Shown here: one piece after another, positions 18,790-28,006 of the stretch
Layout of the letters: each line of letters begins with the position of its first letter
How positions within the stretch are numbered: position 1 is the stretch's first letter
Source of the DNA: Pedobacter sp. Leaf170
GTDB lineage: Bacteria > Bacteroidota > Bacteroidia > Sphingobacteriales > Sphingobacteriaceae
Direction: 5' to 3'
Length of the DNA stretch: 64,000 nucleotides
Assembly: GCF_920984665.1 (NCBI RefSeq)
Contig: NZ_CAKLBP010000004.1
Span: 248,001-312,000 of the forward strand
The notes under the pieces: generated by a model
Databases searched by the model: none
What the model saw: only the letters and a program-made list of their open reading frames with translations
What the model was told of the DNA's origin: nothing
Made by a program: the position numbers and the translations under genes

Positions 18790-19185
18790 TTATTTCTTTA
18801 AAATTTTATCAACCGCATAACTATTATACGGAAGGTATGCCAATAAGATTGATAAAAATGCCACGTGGATAAGCTGCGATGGTAAAGCTTCCCAATTTTC
18901 TATCATAGTTGTACCAAAAATTAATGCCAGCGATGTTACGCCAGCTAGCAGTAACCCTTGCCTGGTAAACAAGCCAATTAAAATCATTAAGCCTGCTACA
19001 AACTCCAATATTGGAAGCGTATAACTAAATGGCAAAACCAGCGCATCGGGTAAAATAGATTTTTCAAACTGGCCCATCATCCACTTACTAAGGCCATCAA
19101 GCTTAGGTAAACGCACCAATCCATGTCCAAAAAAGCTTAAACCAATGGCCAATCTGCTAATTAAATAGCCTAAATTTTTATCCAT
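18790..19185 (-). CDS. DoxX-family membrane protein
   Basis: A 131-residue protein with four hydrophobic helices and the DoxX-family opening LISRLAIGLSFFGHGLVRLPKL, followed by LPILEFVAGLMILIGLFTRQ. The family is diverse (thiosulphate:quinone oxidoreductase subunits, redox-stress membrane complexes), and the exact role is unknown. It is the first gene of a two-gene operon with the aldo/keto reductase, which suggests a redox-related job. Confidence 0.85.
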   Translation of the reverse strand: MDKNLGYLISRLAIGLSFFGHGLVRLPKLDGLSKWMMGQFEKSILPDALVLPFSYTLPILEFVAGLMILIGLFTRQGLLLAGVTSLALIFGTTMIENWEALPSQLIHVAFLSILLAYLPYNSYAVDKILKK

Positions 19186-19362
19186 AGCAACATTATTATC
19201 ATATAAATATACAATTGGCTAAGGCCTGATGTTTGGTTGTAAAGTATATTAAACTCACATTTTACATAAACTTTATAATGGAAGAGAAAAAAGATCAGAA
19301 ATAATTTGGTGATGTGAAAAATAGAAGATACTTTAGTGTATTATTTAACTAATACAGTAGAG

Positions 19363-20190
19363 ATGATAAAAATTGACAATCTTAATTTTGGTTACAGCAA
19401 GCATAAGCTATTATTTAAAAATATGAGCATGCAACTTAGCAATGGCCATATTTATGGTTTGCTTGGCAAAAATGGTGCGGGCAAATCTACGCTCCTAAAG
19501 AATTTGGCTGGTTTGGTTTATGCCCAAAGCGGAACTTTGGATGTAATGGGTTTTAACCCTGCGAAGCGCCAGCCACAGCTTCTGGAGCAAATTTGTTTTA
19601 TACCTGAGGAATTGTATTTGCCATCGGTAAAAATTGATGCGTATTTGAAAGCAAATGCACCTTTCTACAAAAACTTTAATCATGAATATTTTGATTCGTT
19701 AATTAAAGAATTCGATATCCCGGCAGGCAACAAACTTATTAATATGAGTTATGGCCAAAAGAAGAAATTCATTATTGCGTTTGGTTTGGCAACGGAAGCA
19801 AAGCTGATTATTATGGACGAGCCCACAAATGGTTTGGATATCCCTTCCAAAGCTCAGTTTAGAAAAATAATGGCTTCGGCTTTAACCGAAGATAAATGTA
19901 TAATTATCTCAACACACCAGGTTAGAGATTTGGATAATCTCATAGACACCGTTATTATGCTTGATGATAATGATGTAGCATTGAAGGCATCGGTACAAGA
20001 AATTACTGAAAAATTGACTTTTAAAAAAATAAAAGAAGTTGATGAAAGCATCATTTATGCAGAGCCATCATTATCTGGCTTTAACGCCGTAATGCCCAAC
20101 TATCATAACGAAGAAAGCAGACTGGATATGGAATTGCTATTTAATGCTATTCTGGCAGAGAAAACCAAGTTTAAACCATTATTTAATTAA
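19363..20190 (+). CDS. ABC transporter ATP-binding protein (YtrB-like)
   Basis: A 275-residue ABC ATPase from the ATG at 19363; the frame is open further up to a GTG at 19336, which lacks family similarity. Walker A is LLGKNGAGKSTLLK, the signature is NMSYGQKKKFIIAFGLA, Walker B is KLIIMDEPTNGLD, and the H-loop is IISTHQ. It is the first gene of a four-gene operon: permease 3 bp downstream, then a GntR/YtrA regulator and an accessory protein. The arrangement resembles ytr-type exporters induced by cell-envelope stress in Firmicutes; this is inference. Confidence 0.9.
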   Translation: MIKIDNLNFGYSKHKLLFKNMSMQLSNGHIYGLLGKNGAGKSTLLKNLAGLVYAQSGTLDVMGFNPAKRQPQLLEQICFIPEELYLPSVKIDAYLKANAPFYKNFNHEYFDSLIKEFDIPAGNKLINMSYGQKKKFIIAFGLATEAKLIIMDEPTNGLDIPSKAQFRKIMASALTEDKCIIISTHQVRDLDNLIDTVIMLDDNDVALKASVQEITEKLTFKKIKEVDESIIYAEPSLSGFNAVMPNYHNEESRLDMELLFNAILAEKTKFKPLFN

Positions 20191-20193
20191 GCG

Positions 20194-21012
20194 ATGAACA
20201 ATACATTTAACATTAACCGTTTCGGGTTATTACTAAAAAGACAATGGTTAGATTTTGGAAAGATATACCTGGTAAGTCTGCTTGTAATTATGGGCATAAT
20301 TATAGGCTTTTACGCCTGGAATGCGCCATCGCCCTTAAGATTTAATAACTATGATAATGATGGCAATCTTGATATGCGATTTAGATATGGTTTATTCCTA
20401 ATGTTAGGCTTTCTTTTTATAAGTATTGTTGCGAGCAGCTATTTTGCCTCACTCGGACAAAAAGCAAGGGCTATTCTTGAGCTAATGAACCCAGCATCTT
20501 CATTTGAAAAATTTTTAGCAGGTGTTTTTTACACTGCAATTTTTAGTTTGGCTACTTACCTGATACTATTTTACCTGGTCGATTTATCTTTCGTAAAATA
20601 CATTAATTCAAACCTTTCTGAATTTAAATTTGATGAGGCTAGAATTTCGGCAGTAAAACCCGCAGAAAGCATTGCAGCTCAACTTTTTGATGATGCACAC
20701 TACAGAACTTACCTATTGTATTTTATTTCTGTACCCTTTTTGGTTACCAGCGTATTTTTATTGGGATCAATCTATTTCAACCGATTTCATTATATAAAAA
20801 CAGCTATTTCAGTAATGCTTTTTATCGGGGCCGCGAGTTACATCATTTATAAGTCGGCAAGCTTTTTTACACGCAATATGGTAAATGTAAATCATAATGT
20901 TAGTGAGCATAAAGAGGACCTTGCCTTTTTACTAATCTTCTTGATAACAACAGCCTTAACATTAATTTTTTGGGCCATTGCATACATCCGCCTAAAAGAA
21001 AAAGAGGTTTAA
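20194..21012 (+). CDS. ABC-2-like membrane permease
   Basis: A 272-residue membrane protein with about six hydrophobic segments (near 22-42, 67-88, 110-132, 168-190, 204-221, 242-263). Its start is 3 bp after the ATPase stop, so it is the likely transmembrane subunit. The stretch LGQKARAILELMNPASSFEKFLAG resembles the cytoplasmic loop seen in ABC-2 permeases. It has no catalytic residues of its own. The substrate is unknown. Confidence 0.8.
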   Translation: MNNTFNINRFGLLLKRQWLDFGKIYLVSLLVIMGIIIGFYAWNAPSPLRFNNYDNDGNLDMRFRYGLFLMLGFLFISIVASSYFASLGQKARAILELMNPASSFEKFLAGVFYTAIFSLATYLILFYLVDLSFVKYINSNLSEFKFDEARISAVKPAESIAAQLFDDAHYRTYLLYFISVPFLVTSVFLLGSIYFNRFHYIKTAISVMLFIGAASYIIYKSASFFTRNMVNVNHNVSEHKEDLAFLLIFLITTALTLIFWAIAYIRLKEKEV

Positions 21013-21031
21013 TTTTTTAATTGGTATACAC

Positions 21032-21406
21032 ATGGAATTTAGAGATAATAAGGCAATATACCTTCAAATAGCAGATTATGTTTGCGAACACATTCTGTTA
21101 GGAAAATGGAAAGCCGACGAGAAAGTACCTTCTGTAAGAGAATTAGCTGTACAAATGGAAGTAAACCCAAATACTGTTATGCGCACTTACGAATTACTAC
21201 AAAATAAGGGCATTATTAACAACAAGAGAGGCATTGGTTTTTTTGTTGATGAACATGCAATCGATAATGTTAAAAGTTATCGTAAAGTTCAGTTTATTGA
21301 TGATGAATTACCGGTGGTTTTTAGAAACATCTATTTACTAAACATCGGTTTTGATGAACTTGAGGCCAAATACAAATCATTTGTTAAAGAAAATTTTAAC
21401 GCTTAA
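21032..21406 (+). CDS. GntR-family regulator, YtrA subfamily
   Basis: A 124-residue winged-helix regulator. The DNA-binding domain spans residues 1-75, with the GntR signature DEKVPSVRELAVQMEVNPNTVMRTYELLQ split over its helix-turn-helix and the wing NKRGIGFFV. The short C-terminal tail (about 45 residues) without a ligand domain defines the YtrA type. Such proteins usually repress their own ABC operon. Here it is the third gene rather than the first, 19 bp after the permease, so autoregulation of the whole operon is likely but not shown. Confidence 0.9.
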   Translation: MEFRDNKAIYLQIADYVCEHILLGKWKADEKVPSVRELAVQMEVNPNTVMRTYELLQNKGIINNKRGIGFFVDEHAIDNVKSYRKVQFIDDELPVVFRNIYLLNIGFDELEAKYKSFVKENFNA

Positions 21407-21409
21407 AAC

Positions 21410-22249
21410 ATGAAAACAAGTAATAAATTATTAATCGCCTTAGCCGTTTCGCTAATCATAATACCAATCATTGTAATTGCGGTAAATGTTAAAATGAATT
21501 ACAAAAACGAAAAGGCTTTCTATAAAAATTTAAAAGAAAATACAGAACTTAAATCTACATTAGATGGTTACACGAGCAAAGAATTACCACAATTTTCTGC
21601 CGTAAGTTTAAAAGATGGCAACGATGCTTATGTGAATTTTGTTATTATAAAAAGTGATAAACCCGGCATCAAAATCCCAACTGATTTAATGGAAATTTAT
21701 GGTGTTAAAGTTGATAATAATGGTATCCTTCAGTTTGAGTTGAAAAATGCAGACAAGAAATTAAAATATTCTTTAACAGCCTATATTTATTCCAATAATG
21801 TTAAGGCTTTTGATATTGCAAAAGCCACCGGGTTTACTTTAGATATTAAAACCGATTCGGTTATTATTAATGCGAAAGATATAAATCGTTTAAATTTTCA
21901 AGAATTAACGGAGATAGACCATTTAAAAATTAATACCGATAAAGTTGCTGATTTGAGTTTCGACAGCAATAAAATTAACAACGTTGATGTAATTTTAAAT
22001 AATTCAAATTTTAGAAGTTTAAAATCAATGTTCAAAACCATTAATATTGATGCTTTAGGGAAATCGAACATCGAAATTTATGGTGATGCAAAAGAAAAAC
22101 ATCAGCTTAGTGATTTGATGATTAAAACAGCCGGCAAAACAGAATTAAACATCGATGCTATTCAAGTGCTGAAATCTTCAGGCAGTTTATCCGATTCGAC
22201 GAAGGTAAATGCTTCAGCATCAATAATTAAATCAATGTTTAATAAATAG
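21410..22249 (+). CDS. membrane-anchored protein of unknown function in the ABC/GntR operon
   Basis: A 279-residue protein with one N-terminal transmembrane segment (about residues 7-26) and an extracytoplasmic domain rich in alternating Ile/Val and Asn/Asp. Repeated phrases such as INAKDINRLNF, IDHLKINTDKVADLSF and NNVDVILNNSNF suggest a repetitive beta-solenoid, as in putative auto-transporter adhesin (DUF2807-like) domains. It starts 3 bp after the regulator stop, so it is in the operon. I do not recognise the family with certainty. Confidence 0.65.
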   Translation: MKTSNKLLIALAVSLIIIPIIVIAVNVKMNYKNEKAFYKNLKENTELKSTLDGYTSKELPQFSAVSLKDGNDAYVNFVIIKSDKPGIKIPTDLMEIYGVKVDNNGILQFELKNADKKLKYSLTAYIYSNNVKAFDIAKATGFTLDIKTDSVIINAKDINRLNFQELTEIDHLKINTDKVADLSFDSNKINNVDVILNNSNFRSLKSMFKTINIDALGKSNIEIYGDAKEKHQLSDLMIKTAGKTELNIDAIQVLKSSGSLSDSTKVNASASIIKSMFNK

Positions 22250-22256
22250 ATAAATT

Positions 22257-23759
22257 CTAACTCAGTAAGTTTTGTGCTTCAAATTTCTGCATAAAATTTA
22301 CTGAGTTTTTTATATCATCAGCAAGAATTCTATCAGCATCATTAAAAGAAATACATTGGCGGTATGCATTCCAGATTTCTTCTACTCTTTTTGATGATTT
22401 TAAAGGCCTTCTCAAATCCAAAGCCTGGCAAGCCGTTAATAACTCGATCGCCAGTATATTTTCTAAGTTATTAACTACACGTAAACATTTGGTTGCGCCA
22501 TTTGCACCCATACTTACATGATCTTCCTGTCCGTTGCTACTTACAATACTATCAACTGATGATGGTGTACAAAGTTGTTTATTTTCACTAACAATTGATG
22601 CAGCAGTGTATTGCGCTATCATCAAGCCAGAATTTAAGCCTGCATTTTTAACTAAGAATGGCGGCAAACCGCGTTGTCCGGATATTAATTGAAAAACTCT
22701 TCTTTCGGATATTGAGCCAAGTTCTGCTAAGGCAATACCTAGAAAATCTAAACTCAGTGCTAAAGGTTGTCCGTGGAAATTGCCGGCAGATATAATTCTG
22801 TCTTCCTCCGGAAAAACATTCGGGTTATCCGTAACAGAATTAATTTCAGTCTCAAAAACAGAGCTAATATAAGCTATGCTATCTTTACTGGCGCCATGTA
22901 CTTGTGGCACACACCTGAAAGAATATGGGTCTTGCGTTTGCTTGCCTGATTGTTGTATAATCTCACTACCACTCAAAAAATTTTGTATAAAATCAGCGGT
23001 TTCCAGCTGACCTTTATGCGGCCTAATCTGATGGCTTAACGCATCAAAAGGTTCAATTCTACAATCAAAAGCATCAATAGAAATTGCAGCAATTTTATCT
23101 GCCCAGCTTAGCAACTGATTTGTTTTTATCAACATGTGAATACCATAGGCACTCATAAATTGTGTTCCGTTTATTAAAGCCAAACCCTCTTTAGATTGCA
23201 GCGCCAGTGGTTGCCAGCTTAATTTTTTATAAAGCTCGGTAGTTTTAATTTTTTTATTTTGATAAATCACTTCTCCCTCGCCAATAAGTGGTAAAGCCAA
23301 ATGGGCTAGCGGGGCCAAATCTCCAGATGCACCCAAAGAACCTTGCGTATAAACAACAGGAAAAATATTGTGTGTATAAAAATCTACTAAACGTTCTACG
23401 GTTTTAAGCGAAACTGCAGAGAAACCATAGCTAAGTGATTGTATTTTTAACAGCAACATTAACTTTACAATTTCCTGAGGCACCTCTGCACCCGTTCCGC
23501 AGGCATGAGAAAGCAATAAATTATGCTGCAAAGTTGTTAAATGCTGGTGTTCTACTTTAACGTTCTGTAAGTAACCAAAGCCAGTATTAATTCCGTAAAC
23601 AGGCTCATTATTAAGCTTTAACTTGTTATCAAGGTAAGTTCTGCATTTCGTAATTCTCTCTTTTGCCGCATCGCCAAGGGCGATGATATAATCGTCTTTT
23701 ATGATTTTAGAAATAATTTTTATGCTCAAAGGCTGCTCACCTATATAAAAAACGGGCAT
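22257..23759 (-). CDS. hutH: histidine ammonia-lyase
   Basis: Deaminates L-histidine to urocanate, the first step of histidine use. The protein has 500 residues from the ATG at 23759. The MIO cofactor is formed from Ala-Ser-Gly at 144-146 in GSLGASGDLAPLAHL. The catalytic loop Tyr is in YGINTGFG (residues 55-62), and GQPLALSLDFLGIALAELG and SGQRGLPPFL are family segments. Nine further codons upstream are open but overlap the -7 box. The gene is alone and not linked to hutU, which lies 8.5 kb to the left. It ends 7 bp from the end of the convergent upstream operon. Confidence 0.93.
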   Translation of the reverse strand: MPVFYIGEQPLSIKIISKIIKDDYIIALGDAAKERITKCRTYLDNKLKLNNEPVYGINTGFGYLQNVKVEHQHLTTLQHNLLLSHACGTGAEVPQEIVKLMLLLKIQSLSYGFSAVSLKTVERLVDFYTHNIFPVVYTQGSLGASGDLAPLAHLALPLIGEGEVIYQNKKIKTTELYKKLSWQPLALQSKEGLALINGTQFMSAYGIHMLIKTNQLLSWADKIAAISIDAFDCRIEPFDALSHQIRPHKGQLETADFIQNFLSGSEIIQQSGKQTQDPYSFRCVPQVHGASKDSIAYISSVFETEINSVTDNPNVFPEEDRIISAGNFHGQPLALSLDFLGIALAELGSISERRVFQLISGQRGLPPFLVKNAGLNSGLMIAQYTAASIVSENKQLCTPSSVDSIVSSNGQEDHVSMGANGATKCLRVVNNLENILAIELLTACQALDLRRPLKSSKRVEEIWNAYRQCISFNDADRILADDIKNSVNFMQKFEAQNLLS

Positions 23760-23783
23760 GGTTTTTAGTCTATTTGGTTGGCT

Positions 23784-23791
23784 CAAAATTA
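23784..23791 (-). promoter_or_regulatory. -7 box TAATTTTG of hutH
   Basis: TAnnTTTG match on the minus strand, 24 nt upstream of the ATG at 23759. It overlaps a TTG that would otherwise extend the reading frame. Confidence 0.6.
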
Positions 23792-23838
23792 TAAATTAAG
23801 TCGGTTAGCAAATTAAATTGCAATAAAATATTTTACAC

Positions 23839-24825
23839 ATGAGAAAACTTTTCCTATTCATATCGATTACCGTTCTTCCGTTATCAGCAACTTACGCACA
23901 AAAAATAGATACATTATCAATTAATTTAGAAAATGTAAATTATCCTTATGCATTAAAATATTTGCCTCTAAATGTTGATGGGCAGGACATCAAAATGGCT
24001 TACATGGATGTTGCACCAACTATTAAACCTAATGGCAGAACGGTAATGCTTTTTCATGGGAAAAATTTTGGCGGCTACTATTGGGGCAACGTAATTAGGG
24101 CTTTAACAGGTGTTGGTTTTAGAGTAATAGCTCCGGATCAGATTGGTTTTGGACGTTCATCTAAACCCATTATAAATTATACATTTGAGCAGCTTGTTAA
24201 TTGGAACAAAAAGCTATTAGATACCTTGGGTATCCAAAAAACATCCATTTTAGGGCATAGCATGGGCGGTATGTTAGCAATCAGGTTTGCCTTAATGTAT
24301 CCCGATAGGATGGAAAAACTACTTTTGGAAAACCCAATTGGACTAGAGGATTACAAAACATTTGTACCGGCATCAACCGTTGAGGAACAGTACCAACGCG
24401 AATTGAAAAATACTGCCGAAAGCATTCGCAAATATTACAGAAGTTCATATTTTACCGTTTGGAAACCTGATTACGAATATTTGGTAAACATTGGTGCGGG
24501 TGTAACTTTTAGCGCCGATTACCCAAGATATGCGAAAGTTGCAGCGCTGACTTACAATATGATTTACAACCAGCCTGTTGTTGATGAGTTTAAAAATCTT
24601 AAAGTACCTACAATTTTATTTATTGGCAAAGATGATAAAACCATTGTTGGAAAAGGCTTGCTCAATCCCGACCAACAAGCCATCCACGGGTTATACCGGT
24701 TTTTAGGAAAGAATACAGCTTTAAAAATTCCAGGCTCAAAAATTGTAGAATTTGATGCTTGCGGACACATTCCACACATAGAAATTACGACAGAATTTTT
24801 GGTAGCCTTAACTGGAAGCTTATAA
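23839..24825 (+). CDS. secreted alpha/beta hydrolase
   Basis: A 328-residue protein with a signal peptide cleaved near YAQK (residue 20). It has an alpha/beta-hydrolase fold: the oxyanion region is LFHGKNFGGYYWG, the nucleophile Ser is in GHSMGGML (about residues 139-146), an acid is in FIGKDDKTIV, and the catalytic His is in ACGHIPHIE near the C-terminus. Substrates of this broad family cannot be predicted. It is convergent with the DUF6263 gene, whose stop lies 3 bp away, with no terminator between them that I can see. Confidence 0.85.
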   Translation: MRKLFLFISITVLPLSATYAQKIDTLSINLENVNYPYALKYLPLNVDGQDIKMAYMDVAPTIKPNGRTVMLFHGKNFGGYYWGNVIRALTGVGFRVIAPDQIGFGRSSKPIINYTFEQLVNWNKKLLDTLGIQKTSILGHSMGGMLAIRFALMYPDRMEKLLLENPIGLEDYKTFVPASTVEEQYQRELKNTAESIRKYYRSSYFTVWKPDYEYLVNIGAGVTFSADYPRYAKVAALTYNMIYNQPVVDEFKNLKVPTILFIGKDDKTIVGKGLLNPDQQAIHGLYRFLGKNTALKIPGSKIVEFDACGHIPHIEITTEFLVALTGSL

Positions 24826-24828
24826 CAT

Positions 24829-25719
24829 TTAATTAATTTCTTTCCCGGTGATTTTTGTGATGCCTTCTAAGTCGAAATCAGATTCAGAGCCTGCGGATTT
24901 TATTTTACCATAAAGTTCTAATCTGGTATGGCCGCTAGATATCATTCCTGTGGTTAAATCAACCTGGGCATCCCCAATGTTTAAACCCTTTAAATCGGTT
25001 TGAGTTTTTGTTCCCATAACTTCAAATTCGCCCTTGGATAAAAGATTACCACTTACCGTTAGTACGCCAATATTTCCTTTCACTTCCTTTAAGGTGTATT
25101 TCGTTGTTGATTCTATCGGCATGGTAATGTTTACTTTCGAAACGATTGTCCAACTATCACCAACTTTAACCGGTTTATCCGGGGAAATTTTTAACGCAGA
25201 TTCCATGGTTTGTTTAATCACTTCGGCATTAAACTGCTTAGAAAGCGAAGCTTTAACTGCTCTAGTTTGAGCCGTATCGGTTGTAATTTTACCAACCATA
25301 TCGGTAACCATTTTTTCTACACCGGAAACCGATTTAACGCTACCGTTTGCACTCAGAAGCATACTAAAACTTGCATTCTTTAACCCGGAAAAAGGGTTTG
25401 GTTTACCAACTTCATTAATATCCGAATCCAGAATTAGCTCGTTGCCCATGCCGGCAGATTTTATCCGAACACGATTGTAAACCACTTTTATATTTTTATC
25501 CAAAGCTTTGGCTTCAGTAATTTCAAATGTATAATCGGTACCAACATTTTGAATATAATTGGATTCCTTTCCATCAACTTTCTGACTAATTATCTGGTCG
25601 GAATTTATAGTGTAAGCGTACTTTTTACCTACCGGAAAAGCTTGTTTAAGCGTGTAAGTTTTTTGAGCAAAGCTGCTTGTAACGATTAAAAAGCAGGCAA
25701 TTGTGGTTAAGAGTTTCAT
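24829..25719 (-). CDS. DUF6263-family secreted protein
   Basis: A 296-residue protein with a signal peptide (cleavage near SFAQK, residue 19) and a beta-rich body. It matches the Bacteroidota DUF6263 pattern (YTLKQAFPVGKKYAYTIN at the start, KVGDSWTI in the middle, and DLKGLNIGDAQVDLTTGMI near the end). The function is not known. The start is 14 bp after the MtfA-like gene, so it is the last gene of a three-gene leftward operon. Confidence 0.75.
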   Translation of the reverse strand: MKLLTTIACFLIVTSSFAQKTYTLKQAFPVGKKYAYTINSDQIISQKVDGKESNYIQNVGTDYTFEITEAKALDKNIKVVYNRVRIKSAGMGNELILDSDINEVGKPNPFSGLKNASFSMLLSANGSVKSVSGVEKMVTDMVGKITTDTAQTRAVKASLSKQFNAEVIKQTMESALKISPDKPVKVGDSWTIVSKVNITMPIESTTKYTLKEVKGNIGVLTVSGNLLSKGEFEVMGTKTQTDLKGLNIGDAQVDLTTGMISSGHTRLELYGKIKSAGSESDFDLEGITKITGKEIN

Positions 25720-25733
25720 AGAATGATTTTTTG

Positions 25734-26507
25734 TTATTTTGCTGGTTGCTGGGCAAAAATCCTGCTCAGTTGTAGGTACAGTTCCGGATGTTTTTCTTTA
25801 AACAAATCTGGTTTTTCGAAGAAATATTCTGAAACTACTGCAAAAAATTCTGCTTCATTTGTTATTGCATAAGGATTTATATCCGATTTATTATCTTCTA
25901 TCCTTTCAATTTCTTCACGCATCATTTTTAGCCAGGGTAAAGTATATTCATGGGCCATTAAATTTTCTGGAACGCCGTCAGTTGCTCCATCAGATTTATC
26001 TAATAAATGTACAAATTCATGAATGGCAGTATTTTCTTTACCAGCGCTTTTAGAAAATCCATGCCTTAACGCCGACCGCGATAAAATCATTTGCCCGTTC
26101 ATGTATCCACTACCAACCATACCCATAATATTTCTTTCGCCACCTTCAAACTGGAAATCTTTGTTAAAAGTATCAGGATATAGCAAAACGCTGCTCAGGT
26201 TTTTATATTGCCAATCATCGAAACCAAAAATCGGTATCACAGCACTAGAGGCAATTAGCAATTCATCTAAAGTTGTTAACTCCAGCTCAATGCCTTCAAT
26301 CCGAACGGAAGCGAAAAAATCGGCCACCTTTTGCTCAAAACGAAGTTTATCAGCCTTATCTAATTTTTGATAAAAGCCTACATAATCATTTAAAATTTGC
26401 TTGTCAACCGCTGTTAAAGCTTCAACCTTTGGCTTTTTTTTTCGAAGGATAAAATACAAAGCAATTAAAAAAATTGGTATTAAATACGCAAATGGTAGTG
26501 AATTCAT
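25734..26507 (-). CDS. MtfA-like zinc metallopeptidase (M90)
   Basis: A 257-residue protein with an N-terminal transmembrane segment (about residues 4-21) and an M90 peptidase domain. The zinc site is HEFVH at residues 163-167 within AIHEFVHLLDKSDGATDG, and the third ligand candidate is Glu in TNEAEFFAVVSEYFFEKP. E. coli MtfA is a cytosolic peptidase controlling the Mlc regulator; Bacteroidota forms carry a membrane anchor and their targets are unknown. It is the middle gene of the operon with the upstream oxidoreductase (15-bp gap). Confidence 0.85.
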   Translation of the reverse strand: MNSLPFAYLIPIFLIALYFILRKKKPKVEALTAVDKQILNDYVGFYQKLDKADKLRFEQKVADFFASVRIEGIELELTTLDELLIASSAVIPIFGFDDWQYKNLSSVLLYPDTFNKDFQFEGGERNIMGMVGSGYMNGQMILSRSALRHGFSKSAGKENTAIHEFVHLLDKSDGATDGVPENLMAHEYTLPWLKMMREEIERIEDNKSDINPYAITNEAEFFAVVSEYFFEKPDLFKEKHPELYLQLSRIFAQQPAK

Positions 26508-26522
26508 ATTCTCAATTAAGGC

Positions 26523-27542
26523 TTAGCTTTCTAAAATTTCTAATTGGATTAAAACATCCTCACGCTTAACCGGATAAGGAATATGGTTTGTTATCGATTG
26601 ATAAACAGCTTCAAAAAGCGGCAAATAGCTTCCAATTTCCGAAGGAATAATTTCTTCGGTTTTATTACCTTCTTTATCGATTGTTGTTAATAAACCTTCC
26701 TTACCTTTTGCTTCTACCCCGTAACCATCATCAGTTAATTTCATTCCAGAAAGTAATTGTTCTTCCTGGCTATCACTGCGGTCTTTTATGAAACTTCCAT
26801 TTACACCATGCAAAACAAAGGCTGCCTGTGGGTTTACAACTAACATGCTCGAGGTTACAAAAACATTTACGCTATCTTCATAATTCAGCTGAATGGTAAA
26901 ATAATCATCAACTACAGTATCTTTTCGGTTTTTGCCTAGGGTTTTGTGATAAGAAACAGGTTTACCAAACAGACTGATAACCTGGTCTAAAAGGTGTGGA
27001 CCCAAATCATATAGTAATCCGCTGGCTTCAATAGCTTGCTCTTTAAAAGCCTTCGGACCGATAACATTTCTGTATCTATCATATCGCAGATGAAATTCAT
27101 TAAGTTTACCTAATTTTCCACTCGCCAACACCTTTTTTACTGAAGCAAAGTCACTATCCCAACGGCGGTTTTGGTAAAAGAAAATCTGTTTCCTAACTGA
27201 ATCTGCCACATCAAATAAAGTTTTTGCTTGTGCAGAAGTTGCTGTAAAAGGTTTTTCTACTAAAATGTGTTTCCCGCTTTTTAAGGCAGCTTCTGCATGT
27301 TCGTAATGTAAATTATTTGGTGTATTAATAACCACCAACTCAATTTCCGAATCATTCAATAATTCATTAACGCTATTGTAACTTAAAATTTCAGGATAAT
27401 CTGTAGCAGCTTTTTTAGTATTTCGTTCTACAACAGCTTTTAATTTAAATCCATTATGTGCATTTAAAAAAGGTGCGTGAAATACCTTACCAGACATTCC
27501 GTATGCCAACAAACCTGCTGTTATTATTTTATCTTGATTCAT
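26523..27542 (-). CDS. Gfo/Idh/MocA-family oxidoreductase
   Basis: A 339-residue NAD(P)-dependent sugar or inositol-type dehydrogenase. The N-terminal Rossmann domain begins ITAGLLAYGMSGKVFHAPFL, a variant of GxGxxG. The catalytic Lys is in HILVEKPFTATSAQAK (about residue 95), and the C-terminal domain holds YDLGPHLLDQVISLFG with the conserved His. The substrate is unknown. It is the first gene of the operon with the MtfA-like peptidase and DUF6263 protein. It is divergent from the 27652 gene, with 109 bp between the starts. Confidence 0.9.
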   Translation of the reverse strand: MNQDKIITAGLLAYGMSGKVFHAPFLNAHNGFKLKAVVERNTKKAATDYPEILSYNSVNELLNDSEIELVVINTPNNLHYEHAEAALKSGKHILVEKPFTATSAQAKTLFDVADSVRKQIFFYQNRRWDSDFASVKKVLASGKLGKLNEFHLRYDRYRNVIGPKAFKEQAIEASGLLYDLGPHLLDQVISLFGKPVSYHKTLGKNRKDTVVDDYFTIQLNYEDSVNVFVTSSMLVVNPQAAFVLHGVNGSFIKDRSDSQEEQLLSGMKLTDDGYGVEAKGKEGLLTTIDKEGNKTEEIIPSEIGSYLPLFEAVYQSITNHIPYPVKREDVLIQLEILES

Positions 27543-27638
27543 ATTTACTCGTTATAATACAGGTAAAAATACAATTATCAATTAAGCTTTGTTCTTTATC
27601 GATAACCTTTTTACTTTAAGGCGTAAATGTTTTTACGC

Positions 27639-27646
27639 TATCTTTG
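27639..27646 (+). promoter_or_regulatory. -7 box TATCTTTG
   Basis: TAnnTTTG match ending 5 nt before the ATG at 27652. Confidence 0.6.
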
Positions 27647-27651
27647 CTTAT

Positions 27652-27996
27652 ATGAAACCGTCGGAGATTAACGCTAAATGGAAAGTTTTACAAGAAAGGA
27701 TTTCGCAAGAATTTGATTCTGATTTCCCTGACTTAAAAGTAATGCTTTTTTTAATTGGCGTTCAGGAGTTAGGAAAAGGACCAAAAAAATACAGCAAACG
27801 CCAAAAAGAAGAGTTGATGCATATTGCAACCTGCAGACTTTTAAGCGAGATGGATTTTTATGAATTAGAAGGTGTAGACCAGGATGGCTGGCCGCATTGG
27901 AAACTGATAAAACCAATTCCTCCGTACACAATGCTAGAGCAGGAGCTTTTAATGAAATCTTTAGTGGTTCGCTATTTCGAAGATATTTATTCTTAG
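27652..27996 (+). CDS. conserved small protein of unknown function
   Basis: A 114-residue soluble, acidic protein beginning MKPSEINAKWKVLQERI and ending VVRYFEDIYS. It has no signal peptide, transmembrane helix or cysteine pair. The middle (VMLFLIGVQELGKGPKKYSKRQKEELMHIATCRLL) is probably helical. The pattern is familiar from Sphingobacteriaceae genomes, but I know no function. The start at 27652 is chosen because the promoter box ends 5 nt before it; the frame is open to 27589 but that part overlaps the promoter. Confidence 0.7.
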   Translation: MKPSEINAKWKVLQERISQEFDSDFPDLKVMLFLIGVQELGKGPKKYSKRQKEELMHIATCRLLSEMDFYELEGVDQDGWPHWKLIKPIPPYTMLEQELLMKSLVVRYFEDIYS

Positions 27997-28006
27997 TTTA
28001 TATTCT

